DNA of 64,000 nt from positions 22,405,621 through 22,469,620 of the forward strand of contig OZ024870.1 of assembly GCA_964017185.1 (NCBI GenBank), read 5' to 3'. The notes beneath the pieces are model-generated. The model had not been told where the DNA came from, made no database searches, and saw only the letters and a program-made list of their open reading frames with translations. This DNA comes from Rugalucina vietnamica. Lineage: Eukaryota > Mollusca > Bivalvia > Lucinida > Lucinidae. Each line of letters opens with the position of its first letter. Within the stretch, counting starts at the first letter, position 1. The translations under genes were made by a program, and so were the position numbers. Positions 12,542 to 24,033 of this stretch are shown piece after piece.

Positions 12542-14036
12542 ACCATTTTCAAAGATCTTCTTCTCTCAAACCCCTTGGCCAATCAAAGCCAAATTTTATA
12601 TGAAGCATCTATAGGAAGGGAGAACCAATGTGTATATAAGAAATCCAGATCACATGACCAAGATGGCCGCCATGCTCATATATGGTAAAAACCCATCAAA
12701 AATCTTCTTCTCCCGAACCGGTGGACCGATTTCAACAAAACTTTGCATGAAGCATTGATAGCTCAAGCACTACAATGTGTATATAAATCATGACCCTGTG
12801 CTGACTTTGACCTATTTTACGGCAAGGTCAACATAGGTCGCCAATACATTTGAATGGGGAAAACTTTTAAAATGTCATTTAAAGTGAACGTCTTGCAGGA
12901 AATGGGCAGTAGGACTGAATTTTAATGATTCTGAAAGAAATTGGACCCCAGGGGCTCATATGCCCCACCCCGGGGCAATATACATGTACATTACCATAAT
13001 ATTCAAACATCATCTCCTCTGAAACCGCATGACCAATCAAAGCCAAATATTATGTGAAGCATCAATAGGAAGGGGTAACCAATGTATATATAAATAATCT
13101 AGGTCACATGACCAAGATGGCCGCCATGCCCATATATGGTTAAAACCCTTGAAAAATCTTCTTCTCCGGAACCGGTGTACCGATTTCAATGAAACTTGGC
13201 ATGAAGTATTAATGACTCAAGTACTACAATGTGTATATAAATCATAACGCTGTGATGACCTTGACCTTTTTTATGGCAAGGTCAACATAGGTCGCCAATG
13301 CATTTGAATGGGGAAAGCTTTAAAAATGTCATTTAAAGTGAAAGTCTTGCAGGAAATGGGCAATAGGACTGAATATTAATGATTCTGAAAAAATTGGACC
13401 CTAGGGGCTCATCTGCCCCCATCCCGGGGCATAATACATCTATATTACCATAATATTCAAACATCTTCTCCTCTGAAACTGCTTGGCCAATCGAAGCCAA
13501 ATTTTATGTGAAGCATCAATAGAATGGGGGAATCAGTGTGTATATAAATAATCTAGTTCACATGACCAAGATGGCCGCCATGCCCATATATGGTAAAAAC
13601 ACTTCAAAAATCTTCATCTCCGAAACAGGTGGACCGATTTCAAAGAAACTTGGCATGAAGCATCCATGGCTAAAGTGCTACAATGTATATATAAATCATT
13701 ACCCTATGGTGACCTTGACCTATTTTACGACAAGGTCAACATAGGTCGCCAATGCATTTGAATGGGAAATACTTTTAAAAAGTCATTTGAGGTAAAAATC
13801 TTGCAGGAAATGGGCAGTAGGACTGAATATTAGTGATTCTGAAAAAAAAATGGACCCAAGGGCTCATATGCCCCCACCCCGGGGCAATATACATGTATAT
13901 TACCATAATATTCAAACATCTTCTCCTCTGAAACCACTTGGCCAATTAAAGCCAAATTTTATGTGAAGCATGTATAGGATAGGGGAACCAATGTGTATAT
14001 TAATAATCTAGGTCACATGACCAAGTTGGCCGCCAT

Positions 14037-14290
14037 TCTATCTACATATTGATTTGAAGACAATTATGTTTTCTAAATCCACACAGGCTCTGTTAAGTTA
14101 TTTAATTACAGTGGCAAAGTATTATATATATAAAAGTAAATTCTACTCAAAAAATCTATGCATAAAAGGCTTTGAATCTTTTCTTAGACAGAAATTTATA
14201 AATGAAATGTATATTTCAAAACTAAAAGGTACATACGATAAGTTTTTAGGGAAATGGTCGAGTCTTTACAATTATATGTCAAAACTTTAA
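14037..14290 (+). pseudogene. LINE ORF2 C-terminal fragment
   Basis: Open from the truncation point to a TAA at 14288-14290. The fragment contains TVAKYYIYKSKFYSKNLCIK and KFINEMYISKLKGTYDKFLG, which resembles the C-terminal tail (AKYYIYKxK...F...EKYIA...DKFxxKW) seen after the RT in L1/Tx1-type elements of molluscs and fishes. The catalytic RT and endonuclease domains are absent through 5' truncation. I assign the family from motif memory only. Confidence 0.6.
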
Positions 14291-15007
14291 CCTGGTAACA
14301 GTATGTCTTTTGCAAATTTTGCAAATATTTTAACATTTAGGTATGTACGAGGTTAGCATGTGTTGTTTTGGCAAACTAATATATTATAAGTAATACCTAT
14401 AAAAGATTAGAGATTTTATTAAATATCAATCAGGAATTTAGTCTTTTTTTTTAGCCGAGTCCAGTTTCCGGGAAAATAAATAGAATAGGGGAAACGATTT
14501 AATAGATAGAAAATTAAAAATTCTACGTCTAGCATTCCTGAATTGTAAGTGTAGATCTATATGTACCTTAAAATTTTTGTATAGAGTGGGTGGTGAGGGA
14601 TTCGGCTTCAGACAAGGCATGCTATAGATATGTTTTGAAAGTGCAAGTATTATATACGTATTACGAATATTAGAATGCAATAAAATTTTACGATGTAGGT
14701 TTGTCATCCCGTGTCAACAGTTTTTTGACTCGGGAGGACAGGCCTGCATACCCGAAAACCCATTTCTTTCTTTTAGATTTAGCATGCTTTGTCGGAGCTT
14801 TCAAAGCACATCCTCATAAATATCACGGAAACAAACACTTATAAATTGCACTTCTATCTAAACACCACTTTCTTCAGGGATGCTTGCTTAGTACTTTCTA
14901 TTAATTACAAACTTAGTTGTATATGTATAAGTAATATTTAACTGTACATGCATGTTTTCTATGTTGTTTCATTGGAATCAAATAAACCAGAAGAAAAGTT
15001 AAAAAAA
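14037..15007 (+). mobile_element. 5'-truncated non-LTR retrotransposon (L1/Tx1-like) insertion
   Basis: A 971-bp insertion inside the tandem repeat, flanked by a perfect 14-bp target-site duplication AAGTTGGCCGCCAT (14023-14036 and 15008-15021) and ending in a short poly(A). It holds the last ~80 codons of a LINE ORF2 followed by about 700 bp of 3' UTR. Poly(A), a long TSD and 5' truncation are the signature of target-primed reverse transcription. The intact target sequence occurs in the neighbouring tandem units. Confidence 0.85.
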
Positions 15008-15602
15008 AAGTTGGCCGCCATGCCCACATATGGTACAGACCCTTCAAAAATCTTCTTCTCTGAAACCAAAAGACGGATTTCCATGAAACTTGGAGTGAAG
15101 CATTGATGGCTAAAGTACTACAATGTGTATACAAAATCGTGACCCTGTGATGACCGTGACCCAGTTTATGGCAAGGTCAACATGGGTTGCCAATGCATTT
15201 GAATGGGAAAAACTGTTAAAATGTCATTTGAAGGGAAAAGCCAGCAGGAAATTGGCAAATTGACATAATATTGATTATTCTGAAAAAAGAAAATAGCCCA
15301 AGGGCTTCATCTGCCCCTGCACTGGGGTTAAATACCATAATATTCAAACAAGTTTTATTGGTATATGCAGCAGATCTCAGGTGAACGTTTACAGGACCAT
15401 TGGGCCTCTGGTTTCATTCTTAATGTATCTTTTGGATGAATTTTCTCTGACCTTATAGGTTTTGACTCCGGATTTAGCGGCCTCAAAACTGCGGATAAAC
15501 CGTTGACCTAATAGATTGCCCCTCTAAGAGGGCACCGCGCTTATGTGGGTTATATTCGTTTGTCACAGCACACACGATCGTGCAACGATAATGGACATTA
15601 AT

Positions 15603-16857
15603 GAGGGTCTGGATGGGGGGTCCTGGTATTCACTAATCACTAAATATTTAACCATTTATTCACTGTCATTAAAATTTTGGCTTATTCATTAAAATTAGCT
15701 CGATTATTCATTAAAATATGATAATTACTAGAACCGCCTTCTTCACCCAGCTAATTTCTAATAGCAAATATAGGTATTCCCCACCTAAGGCATCCCTTAT
15801 CTAAAGCCACAAAGACTAGTTCTATGATACTTAATTGTAGACTGCTGAGTGCAACCTTGATTTTAACATCTTGAGAGAAGCATATATTATCTGCTAGACC
15901 ACAAAGCCTCATAGAAACTTTCCAAAATAGTTAACTGATTTTTTAGCAAATCCTCTTTTAAATCTGTTGGGAATATAATCACCTCCAAACTGTATACTGA
16001 ATATGCCCTGAGTTTCACCATGAATCTTTCTCTTCAATTATGCATATCAAAGGTTAATTTAAAAAAATATTGTAACTTCAGGGGTAAAAGTTATAATAAA
16101 AAGCTGTTGTTTTTATTTAGTTAACTAGTAAGCATAGGAGTACTATGTGAAGTATGATTTTGTGCTTTGTGCCTGATTGTACAAAACATTTTATAAATGT
16201 CTTAAATACCGAGCGAGCGAAGCGAGCGAGGAAAAAATTATGTAGCGCCATATAAACTGCCAGTTAGATTTGCATTAACGTTCTTAGTACTGGCTTGTTT
16301 CTGATTGCAAAAGTCACCATAATTATGCTCTGTCATATAAAAATGCAAAGTGATGTCGGTCCTCAGAAAAGATTATCATTATAGGATTGGAACATACATA
16401 ATAAGGACAAAGTGGGGTAACAGAATAAAAAGAAAATACATATACATAAGCAAACAAAACAGTGAAATAGTATCTGACTCAGGAAATGACACATTTTTTA
16501 AAAGATTCATGAAGTGAGTCCCTACATGCTATGTCTTTCCAAACATTCAAAGATTTCAGAAATACAACTATAACATTTAAGCTAAATCGGGTCTGGGGGC
16601 GAAAACAATGAAATTCTGGAATGTCAGGAAGGCCATCTAAGACAATTCCATAGCCAAATTTAGCATATTCATTATTCTTTAAAATGTTATTATTCACTAT
16701 TCATTATATTATTCTGCTATTCATTAAATTTTTTCATTTATTCATTATTTTTTAGGACCTACTTATTCACTAATCATTAAATTTTTGGCTCTTTATTCAC
16801 TCTCATTAAATTTTTTAGGCCATTATTCTTTAATCATTATACCCCATCCAGACCCTC
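15603..16857. mobile_element. Non-autonomous TIR transposon, 1.26 kb
   Basis: Perfect 16-bp terminal inverted repeats GAGGGTCTGGATGGGG ... CCCCATCCAGACCCTC are flanked by ATTAAT on both sides (15597-15602 and 16858-16863). Because the flank is palindromic, the duplication could instead be read as TTAA (piggyBac-like) or a 3-bp target. Subterminal regions on both sides are full of TTCATTAAA/TTCACTAATC motifs. The U2 counterpart near 30207 lacks the element. No transposase is seen; a 72-codon minus ORF at 16479-16697 is not recognised. Confidence 0.8.
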
Positions 16858-17285
16858 ATTAATTCAAGACCAGAATCAACACTAATTGAGTTTTAAAATA
16901 TCAAATTAAGAATCACAAGGAAGGCTTTATTTAACCAGATCTTTTATTTGATGAATTTGACGTAACCACGAAAAATGTTGGACATGCATTCTGAAAATAG
17001 CAAGCTAGTGTCGGTTTTATACTTCATTAAAACAATCATGAGGTATTATTTCCGATATTTCTGTGACAAATCAGTATAAAAGACTATTACATAATTCGGT
17101 TTCGTACGATTCTCAATCGCAATTACAAGTTTCTAAAGAAACACGCTTTGCTGTTGATGCAAAAATAGGCACAAACATATAAACATTCATCAGTTTCATA
17201 TTATGGTTTTATTATTCATAATGAAAGAAAATCTTTGTTTGTTCAAATTGAGGCTTAAAGTCTGGGTCAAAATGTTGAATGGTTC

Positions 17286-17363
17286 AATTACTGGAGTGGG
17301 GAGGCTTCAAGTTAACCAGTTTTACAGGACCCCAACCTCGCCCTCAGTTTCTGCAGTGGTTCA
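17286..17363 (-). mobile_element. PLE 3' UTR fragment, minus orientation
   Basis: Short match to the family 3' UTR (AACCAGTTTTACAGG, CTCAGTTTCTGCAGTGG). Confidence 0.6.
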
Positions 17364-17718
17364 AATAAACAAGAAATAAGGTGAATTTTGTTAAGAAAAT
17401 TATAACATATAAGTACCAACAAAACCGTCATGTGACATGTACATGTATAACACGGGTGGGCATCAGGGGAGCAACCTCGAAAACGTGTTAACGAAATTTT
17501 TTCCCACGCCACTTCCGGGAACTGTCGAGATAGTGGAAATCCCCATATTTTGATAAATACACAAAGGTGAGCTCTCGCTTTTTTGGTTTTTCTTTCAAAG
17601 AGCGCATTACTTAGCGTTTGAATGACCTGTCTGTTTCAACTGGTCAAATTCATATTGCGATTACATTTATAACGGTTAATATGTTACTTCAGACTATTGA
17701 TTATATGTTATTTCGAGC

Positions 17719-17862
17719 CAGGGAAATAGCTGCTGACTCTTTTTACGATATGTTTTCTTAGTATAAGTACCTAATTGTCAATTAATTATTCCCATCTCGG
17801 TTTTGGAGTTGGATTTTCTTTCTGATTGCGCCATTTTCCGATCATTGCCTACTTGTACCTTT
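17719..17862 (+). mobile_element. PLE 3' terminal fragment, plus orientation
   Basis: From GGGAAATAGCTGCTGACTC to the family end GCCTACTTGTACC. A second similar tail follows at 18266-18430. Confidence 0.7.
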
Positions 17863-17884
17863 CGGTACTTAAGCGACCACTTTG

Positions 17885-18100
17885 TCAATGTAATAAGGGG
17901 TCTGTGAAGCACAGTGGATAAAATACTCGATGCCACTTCTGCCTTCTAGATTCAAATCAATGTGATGGCATGTGGTAAGGTAAAGGTCGCCCACCCGAGG
18001 TCCCCGGGTTCTCCGGTTTCCTACACCACGTTTGACCACATGACGCCGAGATCCTGGCCTTCCATACGCGTATATTCGTATATGTTTCAGTAGTGTATGC
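17885..18100 (+). mobile_element. tRNA-derived SINE, diverged
   Basis: The head has a box-A-like TGAAGCACAGTGG and a box-B-like AGATTCAAATC at tRNA spacing, followed by a body with GTCCCCGGGTTCTCCGGTTT, a motif I know from invertebrate SINEs. The exact ends are unclear. Confidence 0.5.
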
Positions 18101-18265
18101 ATACATGTAATCGATGTAAAATAAATAATGCTTAAAGTAATCAGGTCCCACGGAATAATAAATGCATACAGACACGAGTACATGTAAGCCTTGCAAAAGT
18201 CTTGGTAATGGAAAAATTTCTCTTTTTTTAACTTTTTTTCTTTTCAATCTCTGTAGGCTCTATAG

Positions 18266-18430
18266 TTTTTCATAGTTTTAGTTTTCGGGTAACTGAGTGG
18301 CAGCCTGTTGGGAAATAGCTGCTCACTCGCCTTACGATATAACATTACTGTCAATTTATTTTTCCCACCTCAGTTTATGGAGTGGAAATTTCTTTCTGAT
18401 TGCACCTTTTCCTGATCATTGCCTACTTGT
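18266..18430 (+). mobile_element. PLE 3' terminal fragment, plus orientation
   Basis: GGTAACTGAGTGGCAGCCTG to GCCTACTTGT, a diverged copy of the last ~165 bp of the PLE family. Confidence 0.7.
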
Positions 18431-19859
18431 TATTTTTTTTTTTCATACATGTATTGCTTGAGTTCCAATTTCGTGTATTCATTCCGTCAACGCTACTGCA
18501 GAATTCTTCATATTAACTTTACAGGACTCTGGATTTAATTTTCAATATTTGAAAACAACCAAGAATGAAAAAAATCATTTCGCAATATGTTTTACAATGT
18601 ATGACTTGTTGCTAGTCTGTCCACCTGTCCATCTTGTCGCCCACCACGTGATTCATTTTAGTCAACTACCACCAACAGTGATTCCCGATTCTTCAGAAAT
18701 CGCTGTACCTTGATACGTGATAACAGTGATTTTATTCTTTTCTATGAGATTTCATTTTCAATTAATTTTCGTTTTATGAATACTGTTTTAAAAAGCATCC
18801 TTTCATAGTACTTAATATTGAAATAATCCCTCAGCTGTTATTGTTTTGATGCATTCTACCGCGATAGAGTCAGAAAAGGAAAAAAAATCTCTAAGCTTTT
18901 AATTAATTCTGTCTTAGCGTTGCTTATGAATATAAAATAGTATAATTTGAATATAGGAAGGCTTGTTGCGGTATTGGAAATGACATCTTTTTTTATCAAA
19001 ATAAAGACATGATTTAGCAGTCTTGAATACAAGATACATAAATTCATATGTGCTAAAAAGTATATTCGTTGATGCAAACTCTGAAGTTGGAACTTTAAGT
19101 ATATTGGGCTCTTCGGAATTTTGCGATTGTAGGTTCTTTCATAGACCTGTGCATCGTTAGTGTTTACTTTTATTTATAATTCTGAAGAAAATGACAAGCG
19201 GTGAAATCAACATAATCCCAACGAAATTTCGTTGTTTAAGCTCAATTTGCATATAAATGTATATGACAACGACCTCTAAACGAAGTCGTTGCAGCATGGT
19301 CAATCAGTAACTTCATCCAGTACCTGTTCTTCGTAAGTGCGTAATGAGAGGGAATGGCCACACTATGTTTGCCTTCTGGTCTACATGTAAGTGAAAACTG
19401 TTCCCAATGCGTTTATGATATTATTAGTGGTCATGCGCTAGCCCCTTATTCACATGGAAAGATAAAACGATGCACTCCGAAGCTAAGTGTTGAAAACCGA
19501 CAGCAGATGATTCGAGACACATAATGGAAAAGTAAAGTGTGTTTTCTGCAAAAGCAGCTAGCTGTTTAAATTTTGTCGCATAAAAGCTGAAGTGAGCATA
19601 AAATCTCAGGGTCTGACTGCGTACAAGAAATCATGTCATTGGAGTTTCAAAGAGTGTGCACTTTTCGTATTAAGAGAAATCATGTGTCCCTCATTTCACA
19701 GAAATATGTTTCCAGAAACTGCAATATAAGTTTAATTTTATTTTATAATATGTACTTTACACAATGGTCAGTAAGCCAAGTCCACCGAAAATTTGCTGAA
19801 GCAACAAATCGAAACTTCTAATTTGTAAAAAGGTGAACCTTAACCATGAACAAGTTTTT

Positions 19860-19904
19860 GATTTTTTTTTTTTTCTTTTTCTTTTTTTTTTTTTTTTTTT
19901 TTTG
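19860..19904. repeat. Poly(T)-rich tract
   Basis: About 45 bases of nearly pure T interrupted by C. U4 has a PLE 3' UTR (56012-56452) at about the same backbone position. Confidence 0.8.
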
Positions 19905-20053
19905 TTTCCTTAATTTTCTGAAATGACCGATATTTGTCGAGTGATCGAGTGATTATTTCATATTTTTAAATTGTAGAATAAGGGGCGTATGGCGAAGACA
20001 CGTCGACGTTTAAATGTACATTGCAGGTCTACCGGTTTGTCAGCTTTAGTGAG

Positions 20054-20448
20054 TGTGTAACAGGTAAAAAAATGCTATTCACCTTTTTGCCCCGGCCGAG
20101 AATCGAACCAGGATCTCTTGCGTGCTAATCCAACACTCTACCGCGTCGCTGTAAAAGAAATACCTAGCACTACTACATATTGACCCTCCATTTTAGATTC
20201 GTCCCCGAATCTCAATTAGACATTCACGAACCTAAATTCGACACAGATGTGCTCCGAACCATTGGATAGGTCATTTTACGTTGGGCGCCAAATGTAACAG
20301 GTGCAAAAAATGCTATTCACCTCTTTGCCCCGGCCGAGGATCGAACCAGGATCCCTTGCGTACTAATCCAACACTCTACCGAGTCGCTGTAAAAGCCGGC
20401 TTGAACCGCAAGGCGATACAAGTGTGTATTATACCTATCACTTCTACA
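20054..20448. mobile_element. 395-bp insertion with two tRNA-like modules
   Basis: The insertion is flanked by a perfect 6-bp duplication AGTGAG (20048-20053 and 20449-20454). U3 near 33280 has the uninterrupted site. It contains two direct copies of TGTAACAGG...AAATGCTATTCACC followed, on the minus strand, by a tRNA-like module with GGTTCGATTCTCGGCCGGGG (T-arm) and GCGGTAGAGTGTTGGATTAG (D-arm and start of the anticodon arm). The first copy is followed by CGTTGGGCGCCAAATGTAAC, which looks like an LTR/primer-site junction. It could be a miniature LTR (TRIM) or a dimeric SINE. Confidence 0.65.
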
Positions 20449-22348
20449 AGTGAGAAAAGTGTAGTTCAGTTTTCTAACTCTTATACCAGTAACTATGAAG
20501 CGAAGCACTTACTAGCAACAATTGAATCAAATTAAAATATGACAAATCGTTTAAATTAATCATACTTTCTGTGTGCGTTTAGACAATCAGATTACATGTG
20601 CACGTTTACGACATCAAGTCGGAAGCAATGCGAGACAATGAATAATAACATAAATATCTAATACATTATATTGCATCCATAAATTTCCAATTTGTGTTTG
20701 TAGTGACATCGTTCGTATCTGGAGTTGATTCTTATAGACATGTAAATCGAATGAGTGGAAAAATATGCACTGGACATTGATTTTGTTTATTTTTGTTCCA
20801 GCCTAGTCACATCGAGTTAATGCAACTCAAACAGATGCCAACTGCATATCGCATACTTTTAGTTGAACATTCAACATTTACAGAACATCAAAGAATAAAC
20901 TGTTGCCAATTCTTCGCTCAAACATCGTGTCTAAAATCTCGATCGCTACAATAAGATTCAGATTTATTTACATGCAATCGAAACCAATGTTAAAACGCTT
21001 ACATCTTAATCTTCCCAAGATCATGAATATTCATAAAAAATATTTGAGTGCTGTAGTTTTTTTGCGAAACATTGCAGTATACAGAACTTACAATACATAC
21101 GAATGTTTTGTCAGAGAATACACATGCAGAAACCGCGATTGTCGTATTTTCAAAAAGTGACTTATTTATGCAGTTGCTATAAAGCTATATCTAAACAATG
21201 AAATTTTCCTTGCAATAGGGAGAAACTGCTTGTTATTCTTTTGTCTTTGGTGGATTATAATTACCACTGAACAAACATATAAAACATACAACAAATGTCA
21301 ACACTTTCGGCAACTCCGGACGACATCCGCTTACCGAACGATGACAAAATGTTTTATTCGCTGCGTATCAGTCATATTACGATGTAGCCATGTTCCGATG
21401 CGAATCATATTCAGAATTGTTTAGTAGTTAAACGAAAGTTTCAGATCTGGTGGCGCCATGATTAACCCGGAAAACATCAGTAAACGTTGTAAGAGAATTA
21501 TTCATCGAAAGAACTTGAGCAAACTCATAACGATTCTTCGTACACTACTGTTGCGTATCCGACTGCGTACCTGATTTCGTGTATGCATAACGAATAATAT
21601 GATTTTTGACTGCGTACGTGTTTATTTGATTGGTCACGGCCGCATGTATTCGATGCACTGTAAAAGCAGACAGTGATTTCGCAAAGTAATAAATAAAATA
21701 AAGATTAGACCAACTGATTACTGTAATAGTGGCGCACATTCTGCAAGCGACATGCAATACATCCAATTTTGTTTTATTGCAAATTGCGCCGTCGTTTTTT
21801 GTCTTGATAACTTAGGACTGAAATTCTTTCTTGTATGATTAGGCAAATCAGTACTTCGGTTAATCGAAAAATCATTCTGATGTGTCTATTTCATTCTTAA
21901 CGTTCATTATGTACGAACATTGTCATTCTGATTTCTTTAGATGTTTCCACTTTAAAGATCGTGGGATTAAATAAACAAAAAACATCTAGGAGTCACATGT
22001 TCACATGTAAAGATAGACCCCCAATCTGACAAGAAGGCAACAGCTGCCGAAATAGAATTATGCTTTAAGCAGATAGCAGGCCCATCTTAGAACTATTTAC
22101 GTGTACATGTACCTTCTATCGTATCAAGAACAGTGCACACAAGTGTTAACTGTGTTTTCGGTTGACCAGGCGGATTCATGTAAACAATGTTTGAAGTGGT
22201 TTACATGAATGAGTGATCGTAGCTATGGTACTATCTACCCTAGCAAATGGAACTTGCTATCCCCACGTTCCTTACCTGCTGTGTGTCCTTGTTTCGGTAA
22301 ATGAACAGCTACTTATCATTTTGAACAATTTTTTTTTCTGCATAATAT

Positions 22349-22593
22349 GAGCCGCGACGTGAGAAAACCGTTTTTTTGGATTTCCGACACAAACCAGCCT
22401 TTGCACCTACAGAAGATGGCTAGATTGAAGCTTAAAATTTTGGATTAAGGAAGCAGAAGATTTGTACTTAACGTGAAGCGAAAACAAAAGTGCTGATCAG
22501 CTGTGCAGTTACTGAGCTGTGCAGTTACTGCACAGCTGATCTGCGCTTTTGTTTTCGCACAGGCAACACTCCGGGTGTTCGTATGACACGGCC
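22349..22593 (+). mobile_element. GAGCCGC-type hairpin MITE, diverged copy
   Basis: U2 counterpart of the copy at 521-756, with left end GAGCCGCGACGTGAGAAAAC. The central hairpin here has a duplicated segment (AGCTGTGCAGTTACTG twice), which explains the extra length. The right terminus is degraded. Confidence 0.6.
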
Positions 22594-23013
22594 CAAATAC
22601 ATTGTTGATTCCAACATTAGATGTGATAATTATGTCAGCAAGGGGCCAAGATACACTTTCGCAAACATATCGTATGCAACGCGTTGAATGTTTCCATACA
22701 AATATTAAGTGAAAAGGCATATTACCTCGGGACACGTCTCATATTAATCGTGAAAACATTTACGATAGTAGCTTAAGGCAAAGATGCATCTATATTATAC
22801 CTAAAAATATTGTCCAGAATTGGCATGTGTGAAATAAGGAGACTTCGAAGCAGTAGATTTCAGACATAATCTTGTTTCAGAAGTCGAAATATATTCCTTA
22901 TCTAATTACTTCATATGTCGAGGTAGGTTTGTGAAATGTTGCCTTGAAAAACACTCGACACTTTATAGTACGCCCATGCATTTTCTTAAAGTAACTGTTG
23001 ATAAATTAGCTTT

Positions 23014-23284
23014 CGGGAAAAAAAACAAACTAACAATAAGGTACTAAGACCATGAATACATTTAGTAAGCCGAATGAGCAGCTATTTCCAAATAGGTGGC
23101 CAGTTAACTAAACTTAACTAAAATATGATAACATACATCAGGCGCCAACAGCACAAAAAATTAAACACCAAGACATAAAACAATAAGAACCACAACAGAA
23201 GTATCGCCTTGGAACAATCAGTAATGTAAAAATACTGGCGGGCTTAAACCGGTTTTACAGGATCCTAACCTCACCCTAAGCTTC
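23014..23284 (-). mobile_element. PLE 3' UTR fragment, minus orientation
   Basis: Matches the family 3' UTR from AACAAACTAACAATAAGGTA to TTTTACAGGATCCTAACCTC. Both the extreme 3' end and the RT are missing. Confidence 0.75.
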
Positions 23285-23487
23285 AATGAGTCATGTGACC
23301 AAGCTGGCCGATTTCGACGAGACTTTTTATGTAGTATTAGGACTTGTACACAAGTTGTCAAATTTGCTACCCTTGGATCAAATTAAAAATGACCAGGTGA
23401 AATATTTATATTTTAAATGTATTCCACGAACATGTAAATTTGTTAATACAGCTACCAATTTATTCCATGTAGATTGTTAGGAAATTT

Positions 23488-24033
23488 GAGCCGCCTCGTG
23501 GGAAAACCAACAGTATGGTTTCCGACCAGGTCCGACACAAACCGACCTGTACAGCTACAGAAAAGAGCTAGAATCTTGAAATTTCGGATATAAGTAGAAG
23601 AGGAACTGTACTATCGGAGTAGAGAAAACAAAGGCGCTGATCAGCTTCGCAGTTACTGGGGTTAGTAACTCGAAGGCATCTTAAGTTCCCCTTCTTACGA
23701 CATACTTACGATGGTCTTAAGATGACCACCATAAATTTTACGCGCTTGCTATCCCAGTTACTCTAAGCTATCGTAACTTTTTGGAATGAAAGGTGTCACT
23801 TCGTAAGATAAGACTACGCCAAGGTGGGCTTGAATTGTCTGTAAAGTTACGATGCTTTGAAGTTGTAACCATAAATTAAGGTCCTTTGCAGTTATTCTCC
23901 ATAATCCCTAAGAGATACTTAAATTGGTCGTAAGATGATCTTAAGCTTAAGATGGCTTTGAGTTATTAACCCCTGAACTGCGCCTTTGTTTTCGCCGCCT
24001 AGGCAGACTGTTGGTTTTCCCATGTTGCGGCTC
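23488..24033 (+). mobile_element. GAGCCGC-type hairpin MITE, complete, carrying a nested MITE
   Basis: Terminal inverted repeats GAGCCGCCTCGTGGGAAAAC and GTTTTCCC..GCGGCTC are flanked by the 4-bp duplication ATTT (23484-23487 and 24034-24037). U3 near 36980 has the empty site. The central hairpin, which reads GAAAACAAAGGCGCTGATCA as in the other copies, is interrupted at its tip by another element (23659-23972). Confidence 0.8.
23659..23972. mobile_element. 314-bp PIF/Harbinger-like MITE nested in the hairpin MITE
   Basis: Inverted termini GGGTTAGTAACTCGAAGGCA and the complement of GGGTTAATAACTCAAAGCCA are flanked by a 3-bp CTG duplication (23656-23658 and 23973-23975). Further inside, the element continues as an imperfect palindrome (CATCTTAAG ... 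CTTAAGATG). A 3-bp CWG or TWA target and a GG-starting terminus fit PIF/Harbinger. There is no ORF. Confidence 0.7.

Larger units (their letters stand above)
12424..15415 (+). mobile_element. CTCACCTGAG repeat with ~455-bp internal tandem units
   Basis: It begins with the hairpin AGCTCACCTGAGCCGAAGGC...CAGGTGAGCTTA, then a (GTCC)n/(GTC)n stretch, then about four tandem units starting near 12540, 13002, 13458 and 13911. Each unit carries ATCTTCTTCTCC, CATGACCAAGATGGCCGCCA and TGACCTTGACC ... GGTCAACATAGGTCGCCA. It ends with TCAGGTGAACG...GGACCATTGGGCCTCTGG. I know this as a very common bivalve repeat family, probably a non-autonomous DNA element. A LINE fragment splits the last unit. Confidence 0.7.
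1..18709 (+). repeat. Unit U1 of a head-to-tail long-repeat array (left end outside window)
   Basis: This is the first of four diverged copies of a long unit. Sequence shared with the other copies appears in the same order: the GGCCCATCTTAGAACTATTTA block near 260 (also 22078 and 35005), GGCAACGTCCCT near 11100 (also 24828), the AAATATATCATTATCAGGAAATTG block near 11880 (also 28420 and 47885), GATCGTGCAACG near 15578 (also 30188), and TATTCATAATGAAAGAAAATCTTTG near 17215. No coding gene is recognised in the shared backbone. U1 carries extra material between about 1190 and 7260, mostly PLE remnants and short direct repeats. Stretches here that are not listed separately hold only this non-coding backbone. 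Confidence 0.65.

Noticed and set aside
20090..20400. Two minus-strand tRNA genes
   Set aside because: The D-arm and T-arm sequences are good, but I find no matching acceptor stem, and both lie in an insertion with a target duplication. Treated as parts of a mobile element.
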